A stretch of 15,964 nucleotides of DNA from Chryseobacterium sp. UBA6632 (GCA_002455915.1 DKLU01000176.1:8434-24397), one strand, 5' to 3'. Positions 6,619 to 14,036 are shown, counted from the stretch's first letter. The notes: generated by a model from the sequence alone, not told the origin. A program made the numbers and translations.

Positions 6619-8168
6619 CCTAATGGATCAACTGGCGTAGTTCCGTTCCATACCTGGAAATCAAGGGTATATGATCCGTCGAAATCCTGACCAATCACCC
6701 CAACCGGAGTACCTGCCGATACCTGCTGACCTTTAGAAACGCTCACACTTCCCAAGTTGGAATAGATGGTAAAATAGTTACCATGTTTTAGCATAACCGT
6801 TTTGGTTCCGTCGCTGTTGGCTAATACAGATGACACCGTTCCCGGGAATACAGACTTTGCACGTGTACCTGAAGGCACTGATATTTTTATACCGTTATTT
6901 TCTTCGTAGATATTTTTAAATACAGGGTGTGGCTGTCTTCCGAAACGGTGGGTAATTTGCCCCACTTTATCTGCCGGATAGCCCAATCTTCCTCTTGCAT
7001 CTGCAAAGTTGCTTCCTGCTACTGTTGTAACTCCGTAGCTTGTCATTGCTTTTGTTTCTGCTACTTTTTTATCATCTTCTTTTTTCTTAGCCAATGCCGC
7101 TTCTGCTGCTCTTGCCGAAGCCAATTTATCCGCTGCTTCTTTAGCTCTTGCGTTAGCTTCATCAGATGCTTTTTTGGCGGCTACTTTTCTTGCTTCGTCT
7201 CTTGCAGTTGCTTCAGCTTTTTTTGCCTCTTCATTTCTTTTTCTTTCTTCTTCAGCTCTTTTCGCTGCTAGCTCGGTTGCTCTTTTCGCTTCTGCTTCTG
7301 CCAATAATCTTTCTTTTTCTAAAGCTTCCGCTCTTGCTTTTGCTTCTGCTTCAATTCTAGCTTTTTCTCTTTCAGCTGCGATTTTTGCTAAACGAATTTT
7401 CTCCGCTTCAGCTTTTTTTCTTGCCTCTTCCTCAGCTTTTGCAATTCTGATCTCTTCAGCAATAATAGATCTGATTTGTCCTTCTAAAGCTTTAGACTGA
7501 GTTTGCTTTTGCTTTAATTCTCCAGCTAATTTTGTTTCGTTTTTCTTGAATTCAGCGACCAATTGTTCTTTTTGAACTCTTTCAACACTGATAGTTTTCA
7601 AATCTTTCTGTTGGTTTACCAAAAGATTTTCTTTCTCCTTCATTGAGTTCTGTCTCTGAGCAATGGTCTTCTTGATTTGAGCTGCTGCATTCGAAATTTC
7701 AGCTGCTTTTTTATCTTGATAATCAGAATATTGCTTTAGATATTGTACTCTTCTGATGGCTTCTCCCATATTTTTGGCAGAAAGAATAAAGGTTACTTTA
7801 TTTTGTACCCCTTTATTTTTATATGCTTTCACCAAAACGTCAGCGTAGTTCTTTCTCAGAACTGCTAATTCTTTATTTTGTTTGTTGATTTCAAGTTGTT
7901 TAAGATAAATATCGTCTTCGATAAATCTCTTTTCCTTTTGGGTATTATTGTATACCTTTTCTCTAAGCTGCAACTTCTTGTTTATATTGTCAAGATAGGC
8001 AACCGAAAGTTTAGATTCGCTTCTTGTTTTCGCTAAATCTGTATTTATTTGTGCAATTTGTTTTTTAAGATCAGCATTTTGTTTTTGTAATTGCTCTTTC
8101 CTACCACTTTGTGCGTGGTTCAGTCCAAACAATAAAATACCTATTAAAAAGCTAAATTTTTTAATCAT
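6603..8168 (-). CDS. EnvC-like protein: coiled coil plus degenerate LytM (M23-fold) domain
   Basis: 521 residues. A signal peptide (1-19, GLNHA^Q) sends it to the periplasm. Residues about 22-235 are coiled coil and include the family stretch FILSAKNMGEAIRRVQYLKQ near 127-146. Residues about 236-374 form a very long Ala/Lys/Glu/Arg-rich helix. The LytM fold covers about 400-521. Active M23 peptidases bind zinc through HxxxD and a C-terminal HxH. Here the equivalent sites read N424-N-G-I-K428 and T501-L-D503-F, so the ligands are gone. E. coli EnvC and NlpD are also degenerate and act by activating cell-wall amidases at division, so an amidase activator is the likely role rather than a peptidase. 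The start overlaps the DUF4292 stop as ATGA (8165-8168), which implies coupling. At 521 residues it is longer than typical EnvC (about 420), mainly because of the charged helix. Confidence 0.87.
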   Translation of the reverse strand: MIKKFSFLIGILLFGLNHAQSGRKEQLQKQNADLKKQIAQINTDLAKTRSESKLSVAYLDNINKKLQLREKVYNNTQKEKRFIEDDIYLKQLEINKQNKELAVLRKNYADVLVKAYKNKGVQNKVTFILSAKNMGEAIRRVQYLKQYSDYQDKKAAEISNAAAQIKKTIAQRQNSMKEKENLLVNQQKDLKTISVERVQKEQLVAEFKKNETKLAGELKQKQTQSKALEGQIRSIIAEEIRIAKAEEEARKKAEAEKIRLAKIAAEREKARIEAEAKARAEALEKERLLAEAEAKRATELAAKRAEEERKRNEEAKKAEATARDEARKVAAKKASDEANARAKEAADKLASARAAEAALAKKKEDDKKVAETKAMTSYGVTTVAGSNFADARGRLGYPADKVGQITHRFGRQPHPVFKNIYEENNGIKISVPSGTRAKSVFPGTVSSVLANSDGTKTVMLKHGNYFTIYSNLGSVSVSKGQQVSAGTPVGVIGQDFDGSYTLDFQVWNGTTPVDPLGWVSY

Positions 8169-9010
8169 TTAATCTCAATTTTCTTGTAACTAGATGGTAC
8201 AGAATAGGCTGTTTCCATCCTCGAAAAGTCAAATTTCGTATTTTCTAATAAGATTTGGCTCGATTTTGAACCTTTTATAATTATTTTAACATTTTTTGGA
8301 AGACGAATTTCATTAAAAACATCCCAGTTGCTGTAAGAAATTTCGAGCTCATCTGAGGAAAGTACGTCTTTTAAATTTACATCCAGCAAATCATAATTTT
8401 CGTCATATTGCAGAGAAATTTTATACTCTCTTTTCTTTTCATCAGTTTCTATTTTTTGAGTTCCGTTGGAAACCATTTTGTAACCCTGCGCATTTTTAGT
8501 CAAAGTAAATTGCGAGTCGCTGATTTTTACGAAAGTTCTTCCCATTAAAATTTTTTCCAACGATTTATAATCAATGAAATTTACATTTAACAGTTTATTT
8601 AGATAATCAAAATCAGAATCAATATAAGATTTATTTGTTCTGTCGAAACCTTTTACACCATCGGGAGTTGCAATTCCTCTTGCCACGTTGATGAATAACG
8701 CCTGAAGATTCATCCAAACCTTTTTATTATTTTCAATATAAATAGTAGCATCAAGCGTCGGAATAAAACTTCCTGTCTCAACATTTACTTTACTGTTGAT
8801 TTTTATCTGATCGAATTTTGGCGGAATAAGAACGTTTTGGTAAAAATTAAGTTTATCTCTTACCGGTTCGTTTGCATCTTTTGGATTGTTGTTATTGTTA
8901 TTCACAACGGTGCTGTCGACAATGTTGCCATTGTTGTTTTTGGCAGCATTTCTGGTTTTACATGAAGATAAAACGAGCAATAACAATACTAAAGGTATCC
9001 AATTTTTCAT
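8165..9010 (-). CDS. DUF4292 lipoprotein
   Basis: 281 residues from the ATG at 9010. I chose this start because MKNWIPLVLLLLVLSSC is a clean lipoprotein signal with the lipobox cysteine at 17. An in-frame ATG 57 bases upstream at 9067 would prepend a nonsense leader (MCGLALILHL...) and start inside a palindrome. After a Asn-rich linker (NNNGNIVDSTVVNNNNNN), the family motifs are KVWMNLQALFINVARGIATP, DYLNKLLNVNFIDYKSLEKILMG and a C-terminal beta-rich half. DUF4292 is a Bacteroidetes family that I understand to be distantly related to the LolA/LolB fold, which would suggest an outer-membrane lipid or lipoprotein handling role; that is inference. It is coupled by ATGA overlap to the EnvC-like gene. 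Confidence 0.85.
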   Translation of the reverse strand: MKNWIPLVLLLLVLSSCKTRNAAKNNNGNIVDSTVVNNNNNNPKDANEPVRDKLNFYQNVLIPPKFDQIKINSKVNVETGSFIPTLDATIYIENNKKVWMNLQALFINVARGIATPDGVKGFDRTNKSYIDSDFDYLNKLLNVNFIDYKSLEKILMGRTFVKISDSQFTLTKNAQGYKMVSNGTQKIETDEKKREYKISLQYDENYDLLDVNLKDVLSSDELEISYSNWDVFNEIRLPKNVKIIIKGSKSSQILLENTKFDFSRMETAYSVPSSYKKIEIK

Positions 9011-9058
9011 GTGTTTTTTCTTTTCAATTGATAAAATAAGGTGCAATATTAACGCCAA

Positions 9059-9082
9059 ACCACACAAAATGTTTTGTGTGGT
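9059..9082. repeat. Perfect 11-bp inverted repeat before the DUF4292 gene
   Basis: ACCACACAAAA (9059-9069), a 2-base spacer TG, then TTTTGTGTGGT (9072-9082): a perfect dyad. On the minus strand only three T follow the hairpin (TTTGGCG), so it is a weak intrinsic terminator candidate after the nucleotidyltransferase gene. It could instead be an operator or a stabilising mRNA hairpin ahead of the DUF4292-EnvC-tatA part of the cluster. The symmetry is plain; the function is open. Confidence 0.6.
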
Positions 9083-9115
9083 CTGAATATATGGTAATTA
9101 AATGAAAATAATCAA

Positions 9116-10132
9116 TTATTTAGATAAAAAATCCAAAACTGAATAATCACCTAATGAAATTTCCCTTGCAACACCGAAATACTGTGCAGAATTTCCGATC
9201 ATAGAATTCGAAAGATTTCCGTGGTTGATCGTTGTATTTTCCTGAATCAAAGAATTTTCGATATTTGAGTTTACAACAACCGTGTTATTTCCCAAAGAAA
9301 CACCAGGCCCAACTTTTGAGTTGGAAATCTTCACATTTTCACCAATAAAACAAGGCTGAATGATCAAAGAATTTTCAATAACAGCAGAAGCCGGGAAATG
9401 AGACATTTCCTCTGTTTCGTATGCTAAAATTTTGCTGTTTGTTTCTACGGTTGCGTTTTTGTTTCCGCAATCCATCCAGTCATCTACTTTACCCAGAGAG
9501 AATTTTGCTCCTTTCTGACGAAGATTTTCTAATGCGGTTGTAAGCTGATATTCGCCTCCAACTTTAATATCATTATCCATGATAAAATTAATTTCAGACA
9601 TCAGTTTTTCGCCTGAGTTGAAATAATAAATTCCAATAATCGCAAGGTCGGAAACAAAAGTCTGAGGTTTTTCTATAAAATCTGTAATGAAACCGTAATC
9701 ATCTAATTTAACAACACCAAAAGCAGAAGGATCTTCTACTTTTTTCACCCAAATTACTCCGTCTGAATTAGTATCTAAAGTAAAATCTGCCTTAAAAAGA
9801 GTATCCGCAAAAGCTACAACAACATTTCCTGTCATCGATTGCTCTGCGCATTTTATAGCATGTGCTGTTCCCAAAGCTTCTTCCTGATGATAAATACTTC
9901 CTTTTGCTCCCAATCTTTCAGCAATTTGCAATAAAGATTTTTCAACTTCATCACCAAAATCTCCGATGATAAAAGCTACTTCTTCAATTTCTTCTCCTGC
10001 AACTTTAGCAATATCTTCAACTAATCTTTGAACAATTGGCTTTCCGGCAATGGGAATAAGAGGTTTTGGAACGGTTAATGTATGCGGACGTAATCTGGAA
10101 CCACGTCCAGCCATAGGAACAATAATTTTCAT
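9116..10132 (-). CDS. Sugar-phosphate nucleotidyltransferase with C-terminal beta-helix repeats
   Basis: 338 residues. The N-terminal nucleotidyltransferase domain (1 to about 235) has the NTP-binding signature GRGSRLRPHT (9-18), VPKPL with K23, GTAHA at 88-92, the metal-binding Asp110 in VVAFADTL, FIEKP at 152-156, GEYQLT at 193-198 and the second metal Asp221 in DWMDCGN. Residues about 245-325 show hexapeptide-like repeats (SAVIENSLI, IGENVKISNSKVG, NNTVVVNSNIENSL) typical of a left-handed beta-helix. This architecture resembles glucose-1-phosphate thymidylyl- or uridylyl-transferases and GlmU-like proteins; sugar and nucleotide cannot be fixed from sequence alone. It probably makes an activated sugar for surface glycan synthesis, consistent with the flippase gene upstream. 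No promoter of the TAnnTTTG type was found in the 150-base gap before it. Confidence 0.88.
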   Translation of the reverse strand: MKIIVPMAGRGSRLRPHTLTVPKPLIPIAGKPIVQRLVEDIAKVAGEEIEEVAFIIGDFGDEVEKSLLQIAERLGAKGSIYHQEEALGTAHAIKCAEQSMTGNVVVAFADTLFKADFTLDTNSDGVIWVKKVEDPSAFGVVKLDDYGFITDFIEKPQTFVSDLAIIGIYYFNSGEKLMSEINFIMDNDIKVGGEYQLTTALENLRQKGAKFSLGKVDDWMDCGNKNATVETNSKILAYETEEMSHFPASAVIENSLIIQPCFIGENVKISNSKVGPGVSLGNNTVVVNSNIENSLIQENTTINHGNLSNSMIGNSAQYFGVAREISLGDYSVLDFLSK

Positions 10133-10250
10133 AAATTATAAAAAAGAGTTTTTTATTAGTTAGTTTTAATATCTAGGTTAAAGATAATAATTAAAACCTT
10201 TGCTGTGGTATGATTAATATCTTTTTAAATATTTGTTTACATTCGAACAG

Positions 10251-10274
10251 CTTTGTTTAAGCAGCAAAACAAAG
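10251..10274. repeat. Short inverted repeat after the flippase gene
   Basis: CTTTGTTT (10251-10258) and AAACAAAG (10267-10274) form an 8-bp stem with an 8-base loop, immediately after the flippase stop (10283) on the minus strand. No T run follows, and the stem has little GC, so it is at best a weak terminator or 3'-end hairpin. The rest of the gap 10133-10282 shows nothing I can name. Confidence 0.3.
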
Positions 10275-10282
10275 ACCAAAGT

Positions 10283-11710
10283 TTAATTCTTCCTGATTCT
10301 TGATAAAATCATATCTTTTTCGGAATACACTAAAATTCCAACAAAAATTAAGAACAGCAAATTACTTGTCAGAATATTATAGTTTAAGTATTTCACAATA
10401 ATAAAACTAAAAACTCCTAACAATAATAAGAAGAAAGACATTTTCTTCATTCTATAAGGTATAGGATAATACTTTTGACCTAATATATAAGATACAATCA
10501 TCATGATGACATACGCTCCGAAAGTTGCCCATGCAGAGCCGATCATGCTATGATAATATTTCAATGCCAGGAAGTTGAAAGCGATATTTATACCCGCTCC
10601 GATCCACGAAATTATAGTTCCCACGCTTGTTCTGTCCGTCACTTTATACCAAGTTGAAAAATTGTAATAAATTCCGAAGCAGAGATTAGCAACAACAATA
10701 ATCGGAATAATATCTATGGCAATCCAATACGATTTATTTGGGATGAAAACGCCTTTCAGCCATTCAATATTAGCAATAATTCCTAAAGCTACCGCACAGG
10801 CAAAAAAGGCGAAATATTCAGCGACTTTAGCATAGGTGTTTTTGGCATCGCCTTTATCCATTTGTTTGAAAAAGAAAGGTTCGATTCCCATTCTGTAAGC
10901 TGTTACGAATAAGGTCATCAATACAGCTAGTTTGTAACAACCTCCGTAAGCTCCGGCTTCTTCGTCAGAAATAAGACCTCTCTGAATAGATTTGTCGAAA
11001 TTTTCATTAACCATGAAAGCAAAACCCGCCAACATCAAAGGGAAGGAATATTTGATCATTCTTTTGAATAATGAAGTCACAAACTGGAATCTTACCTTTA
11101 ATATAATAGGAAACAATAGCAAAAATCCTAAGGCACTTCCGGCTAAATTGCTAAAAAATGGAAAGTCTACGTTTTGATCTAAGCCAAAGCTTTTTGAAAC
11201 ACTTTGAGGGATCCAAAAGAATAATGCTGCCGTAAAAATCGCCTGAAATGTAGACTGAACAATTCTTACCGTAGAATATTTTATAGGTTTATTATGAAAA
11301 CGTAACCATGCAAATGGGATAACCAATAAATTGTCGAAAAATGCAATCAAAGCAAACCATTTGATGTATTCAGGATTGTCATGATAATCTGCATAATCGG
11401 CAATGGGTTGGTTGAATAAATAACATAATGCTAAGAAAAGGGTAGACGTTGAAAACAGAAACCAAAACGAAGTATTAAAGGTTTTCTTTTCATTGTTTTC
11501 TTCGGCAGAAAATCTAAAATAGGCTGTTTCAAAACCGAAAGAAAGGATGATGTTCACAAAAGAAATCCATGCATAAAGCTGAGTAAAAATCGCAAAACCT
11601 TCGTTGGGAATCTTATAAATTAAAAGTGGATTTAGGATGAATAAAATAATTCTTGGCGCTATTGCTCCAATCCCGTAGATAATTGTCTGTCCTAATAATT
11701 TCTTATACAA
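10283..11710 (-). CDS. Oligosaccharide flippase family membrane protein (Wzx/MurJ-like)
   Basis: 475 residues, strongly hydrophobic, with about 12-14 likely membrane segments, the layout of the MOP-superfamily lipid-linked oligosaccharide flippases. The N-terminal LLGQTIIYGIGAIAPRIILF and the early FILNPLLIYKIPNEGFAIF are typical of the family. Such proteins move undecaprenyl-linked sugars across the inner membrane. The start is TTG at 11710 (peptide YKKLLGQ...). An in-frame TAA lies five codons upstream, and the next in-frame Met comes only after several membrane helices, so TTG is the only reasonable start. The nucleotidyltransferase gene follows 150 bases downstream. A TAnnTTTG box lies 17 bases before the start. 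Specific cargo is unknown. Confidence 0.87.
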   Translation of the reverse strand: MYKKLLGQTIIYGIGAIAPRIILFILNPLLIYKIPNEGFAIFTQLYAWISFVNIILSFGFETAYFRFSAEENNEKKTFNTSFWFLFSTSTLFLALCYLFNQPIADYADYHDNPEYIKWFALIAFFDNLLVIPFAWLRFHNKPIKYSTVRIVQSTFQAIFTAALFFWIPQSVSKSFGLDQNVDFPFFSNLAGSALGFLLLFPIILKVRFQFVTSLFKRMIKYSFPLMLAGFAFMVNENFDKSIQRGLISDEEAGAYGGCYKLAVLMTLFVTAYRMGIEPFFFKQMDKGDAKNTYAKVAEYFAFFACAVALGIIANIEWLKGVFIPNKSYWIAIDIIPIIVVANLCFGIYYNFSTWYKVTDRTSVGTIISWIGAGINIAFNFLALKYYHSMIGSAWATFGAYVIMMIVSYILGQKYYPIPYRMKKMSFFLLLLGVFSFIIVKYLNYNILTSNLLFLIFVGILVYSEKDMILSRIRKN

Positions 11711-11727
11711 AATGTGAAATTTTTATG

Positions 11728-11735
11728 CAAATGTA
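11728..11735 (-). promoter_or_regulatory. Candidate -7 box for the flippase gene
   Basis: TACATTTG on the minus strand (complement of 11728-11735) matches TAnnTTTG and ends 17 bases before the TTG start at 11710. No TTG occurs 17-23 bases upstream, so the -33 half is missing or diverged. Confidence 0.4.
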
Positions 11736-11799
11736 AATATTTAGAAATTGATTTTTTATTGGTGACATAAAAATTCATTCATAAACCTTAATTTTGAAA

Positions 11800-11832
11800 A
11801 ACTTTGTCAAAGTTCAAAACTTTGACAAAGTT
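11800..11832. repeat. 33-bp double palindrome in the flippase/pyrC divergent region
   Basis: AACTTTGTCAAAGTT (11800-11814), the spacer CAA, then AACTTTGACAAAGTT (11818-11832): a perfect 15-bp inverted repeat. Each arm is itself a near-perfect palindrome around its central base, so cruciform or hairpin forms of two sizes are possible. It lacks a downstream T run and sits between two divergent starts, so terminator function is unlikely. It resembles repetitive extragenic palindromes of Flavobacteriia; I cannot count genomic copies here. Confidence 0.8.
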
Positions 11833-11883
11833 GGCAGTTGAACAGGACTGTGGTTTAAGCATCCAATATTTAAAAAGTAAAAA

Positions 11884-13221
11884 ATGAAGACCTTAATCAA
11901 AAACGTAAAAATCGTCAACGAAGGAAAGATCGTTGAGGGTGATATTTTAATTGAAAATGATTTAATTTCCAAAATAGATTCCCAAATTTCCGAAGATGCA
12001 GACCAGATTATTGATGGTGGGGGAAAATATCTTTTGCCGGGAGTAATTGATGATCAGGTGCATTTCCGTGAGCCAGGTTTAACGCATAAAGGTGATATTG
12101 AGTCTGAATCACGTTCTGCAATTGCAGGCGGAACCACAAGTTTTATTGAACAGCCGAATACCGTTCCCAATGCAGTAACTCAGGAATTACTGGCGGATAA
12201 ATATGATATTGCTGCTCAGAAATCTTTTGCCAATTACGGTTTTATGATGGGCGGAACGAATGATAATCTGGAAGAGGTTTTGAAAACCAATCCTAGAAAT
12301 GTTCCGGGAATTAAATTATTCTTGGGTTCTTCTACAGGAAATATGTTGGTTGACAATCCTGAAACTTTGGAAAATATTTTCAGCAATACAAAAATGCTGA
12401 TTGCCGTTCATTGTGAGGATGAAGCGACGATTAAAGCCAATACCCAAAAATATGTTGATGAATACGGTGAAGATATTCCTGTGAAATTTCACCATTTGAT
12501 CAGAAGTGAAGAGGCTTGTTATAAATCTTCTTCAAAAGCAATTGAGTTGGCTAAAAAAACGGGAGCAAGACTTCACGTTTTCCATTTGTCAACAGCGAAG
12601 GAAACGGAACTTTTCAGAAATGATATTCCATTAAAAGATAAAAAAATTACGGCAGAGGTTTGTGTTCACCATTTAACGTTCACGAATGAAGATTACGAGA
12701 CAAGAGGAGGGTTGATTAAATGGAATCCTGCTGTAAAAACGCAAAAGGACAAAGACGGACTTTGGGAGGCATTGTTGGACGACAGAATTGATGTGATTGC
12801 AACCGATCACGCGCCTCACACTTGGGAAGAAAAGCAGAATACCTATCTAAAATGTCCTTCCGGAGCACCTTTGGTACAACATTCTTTGGTGGTAATGCTG
12901 GAAAATTATAAAAACGGAAAAATTTCTTTAGAAAGAATTGTGGAAAAAATGGCTCATAATCCTGCGATTTTATTCAGAATTGAAAAAAGAGGTTTCATTA
13001 AAGAAGGCTATAAAGCAGACTTAGTTTTAGTTGATTTAAATGAAAACTGGACGGTTGAAAAAGAAAATCTTCTTTACAAATGCGGCTGGAGTCCATTGGA
13101 AGGAATGAATTTCCATTCTAAAGTTACTCATACTTTTGTCAACGGAAATCTGGTTTACGAAAATGGGAAAATATACGAGCAGAAATTTGGAGAGCGTTTG
13201 CTTTTTGAAGTTCAGGAATAA
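11884..13221 (+). CDS. pyrC: Dihydroorotase
   Basis: 445 residues, the class I amidohydrolase length. It closes carbamoyl-aspartate to dihydroorotate in pyrimidine synthesis. Visible metal-site motifs are DDQVHFREPG (H60), the candidate carbamylated lysine K144 in GIKLFLGSSTG, H176 in AVHCEDE, H234 in HVFHLSTA and D308 in ATDHAPH, followed by the usual C-terminal amidohydrolase region ending HTFVNGNLVYENGKI. The substrate-binding FREPG and NP(A)VK segments are present. The first His of the usual DxHxH is Gln58. No other pyrimidine gene lies nearby, as is common in Bacteroidetes. It is a single-gene unit with a strong terminator after it and a palindrome 52 bases before it. Allantoinase or dihydropyrimidinase are less likely given FREPG and GSSTG. 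Confidence 0.9.
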   Translation: MKTLIKNVKIVNEGKIVEGDILIENDLISKIDSQISEDADQIIDGGGKYLLPGVIDDQVHFREPGLTHKGDIESESRSAIAGGTTSFIEQPNTVPNAVTQELLADKYDIAAQKSFANYGFMMGGTNDNLEEVLKTNPRNVPGIKLFLGSSTGNMLVDNPETLENIFSNTKMLIAVHCEDEATIKANTQKYVDEYGEDIPVKFHHLIRSEEACYKSSSKAIELAKKTGARLHVFHLSTAKETELFRNDIPLKDKKITAEVCVHHLTFTNEDYETRGGLIKWNPAVKTQKDKDGLWEALLDDRIDVIATDHAPHTWEEKQNTYLKCPSGAPLVQHSLVVMLENYKNGKISLERIVEKMAHNPAILFRIEKRGFIKEGYKADLVLVDLNENWTVEKENLLYKCGWSPLEGMNFHSKVTHTFVNGNLVYENGKIYEQKFGERLLFEVQE

Positions 13222-13248
13222 ATGATACTAGAATAATTATATCAATAG

Positions 13249-13271
13249 AAACGGGCTTTAGCCCGTTTTCT
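13249..13271 (+). terminator. Intrinsic terminator after pyrC
   Basis: AAACGGGC (13249-13256), loop TTTA, GCCCGTTT (13261-13268), then TTCTT: a GC-rich 8-bp stem with a T-rich tail, 28 bases after the pyrC stop. It shares the GGCTTTAGCC core found again at 14566-14575. Confidence 0.8.
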
Positions 13272-13312
13272 TAGTTTAAAACAAAAAATTGTCTTTAGCT
13301 AAAACCTATTTA

Positions 13313-13389
13313 TTTCTCTCGCAGATTTTGTAGATGACGTAGATTTTTTACACAATCATCAGCTAAATCTGTTTGATCTGCGAGAGAAA
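13313..13389 (+). repeat. CGCAGAT-type dispersed repeat, copy 1
   Basis: Outer arms TTTCTCTCGCAGAT (13313-13326) and ATCTGCGAGAGAAA (13376-13389) are a perfect 14-bp inverted repeat around a 49-base centre. Inside, the left arm continues with a 9-bp phase (GCAGATTTT, GTAGATGAC, GTAGATTTT) and the right arm with matching phased ATCTG words. It is similar over most of its length to the reverse complement of 14623-14689. It lies just after the azoR stop (13407, minus strand), where it could act as a 3'-end hairpin. Confidence 0.75.
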
Positions 13390-13406
13390 AATGATCTAAC
13401 AATTAA

Positions 13407-14009
13407 TTAAGCAATCACAATGCTTTCAATTCCTTTCTCAAGAGCAGTTTCCTGAAGATGCGGAAGTCCTAATCCTTCTGCACGAAAAACGCTCACATCT
13501 GTAATGCCGATGAAACCAAGCACGCTTTTTAGATACGGAACAACAAAATCATACGACTGATAATCGCCCTCTGAAAAAACAGAACCACTGGCCACGGCGA
13601 TATAGGCTTTCTTGTTTTTCACTAAACCTTCAAAACCGTTTTCCGAATATTGAAAAGTCATGCCACCTCTTGCAATGTGATCGATGTAAGCTTTTAATGC
13701 TGAAGGAATTCCAAAATTATAAATCGGAACAGAAATAACAATGAAATCAGATGAGTGAAGTTGAGCAATCGCATCATCAGATCTTTTTACCGCTTCATTT
13801 TGTTCAGGAGTTCTGTTTTCTGCGGGAATAAACCACGAATCTACCTGCTCTTCGCCCAAATGAGGAAACGGAGTTTTCAGTAAATCTAAAGTGGTAATGG
13901 AATGATCAGGATATGCTTCCTGTAGTTTTTCTTCAACGGCAGTCCCTAATGTTCTGCTTGCGGAACCTTTGGTTCTCGGACTTGAAATAATATGAAGGAT
14001 GTTTTTCAT
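13407..14009 (-). CDS. azoR: FMN-dependent NADH-azoreductase / quinone reductase
   Basis: 200 residues, matching AzoR length. This flavodoxin-like family reduces azo bonds and, probably more relevant in the cell, quinones with two electrons from NAD(P)H. The FMN phosphate loop is SSPRTKGSAS (9-18). The flavin-contact motif PIYNFGIPSALKAYIDHIARGG starts at 95, and GLVKNKKAYIAVASG (128-142) follows. There is no signal peptide, so it is cytoplasmic. It is divergent from an HxlR regulator gene across a 114-base region that contains operator-like repeats. A TAATTTTG box (complement of 14037-14044) precedes the start by 27 bases. It could be annotated simply as an NAD(P)H dehydrogenase (quinone) family protein, but the PIYNFGIPS motif supports AzoR. 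Confidence 0.9.
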   Translation of the reverse strand: MKNILHIISSPRTKGSASRTLGTAVEEKLQEAYPDHSITTLDLLKTPFPHLGEEQVDSWFIPAENRTPEQNEAVKRSDDAIAQLHSSDFIVISVPIYNFGIPSALKAYIDHIARGGMTFQYSENGFEGLVKNKKAYIAVASGSVFSEGDYQSYDFVVPYLKSVLGFIGITDVSVFRAEGLGLPHLQETALEKGIESIVIA

Positions 14010-14036
14010 TTTTTTTGATGATTAAAATTTCTTCAG

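Noticed and set aside
7166..7500. Plus-strand reading frames opposite the EnvC-like gene (Ala/Ser/Leu/Phe-rich)
   Set aside because: They are antisense images of the Ala/Lys/Glu-rich helix codons; composition is low complexity and there is no start context or homology.
9008..9067. Longer start for the DUF4292 protein at 9067
   Set aside because: The extension would put a charged leader before a clean lipoprotein signal and begin within the 9059-9082 palindrome; the ATG at 9010 gives a standard lipoprotein.
13222..13406. CRISPR-like array
   Set aside because: The repeats are short inverted words within one extragenic element; there are no regular direct repeats with unique spacers and no cas genes.
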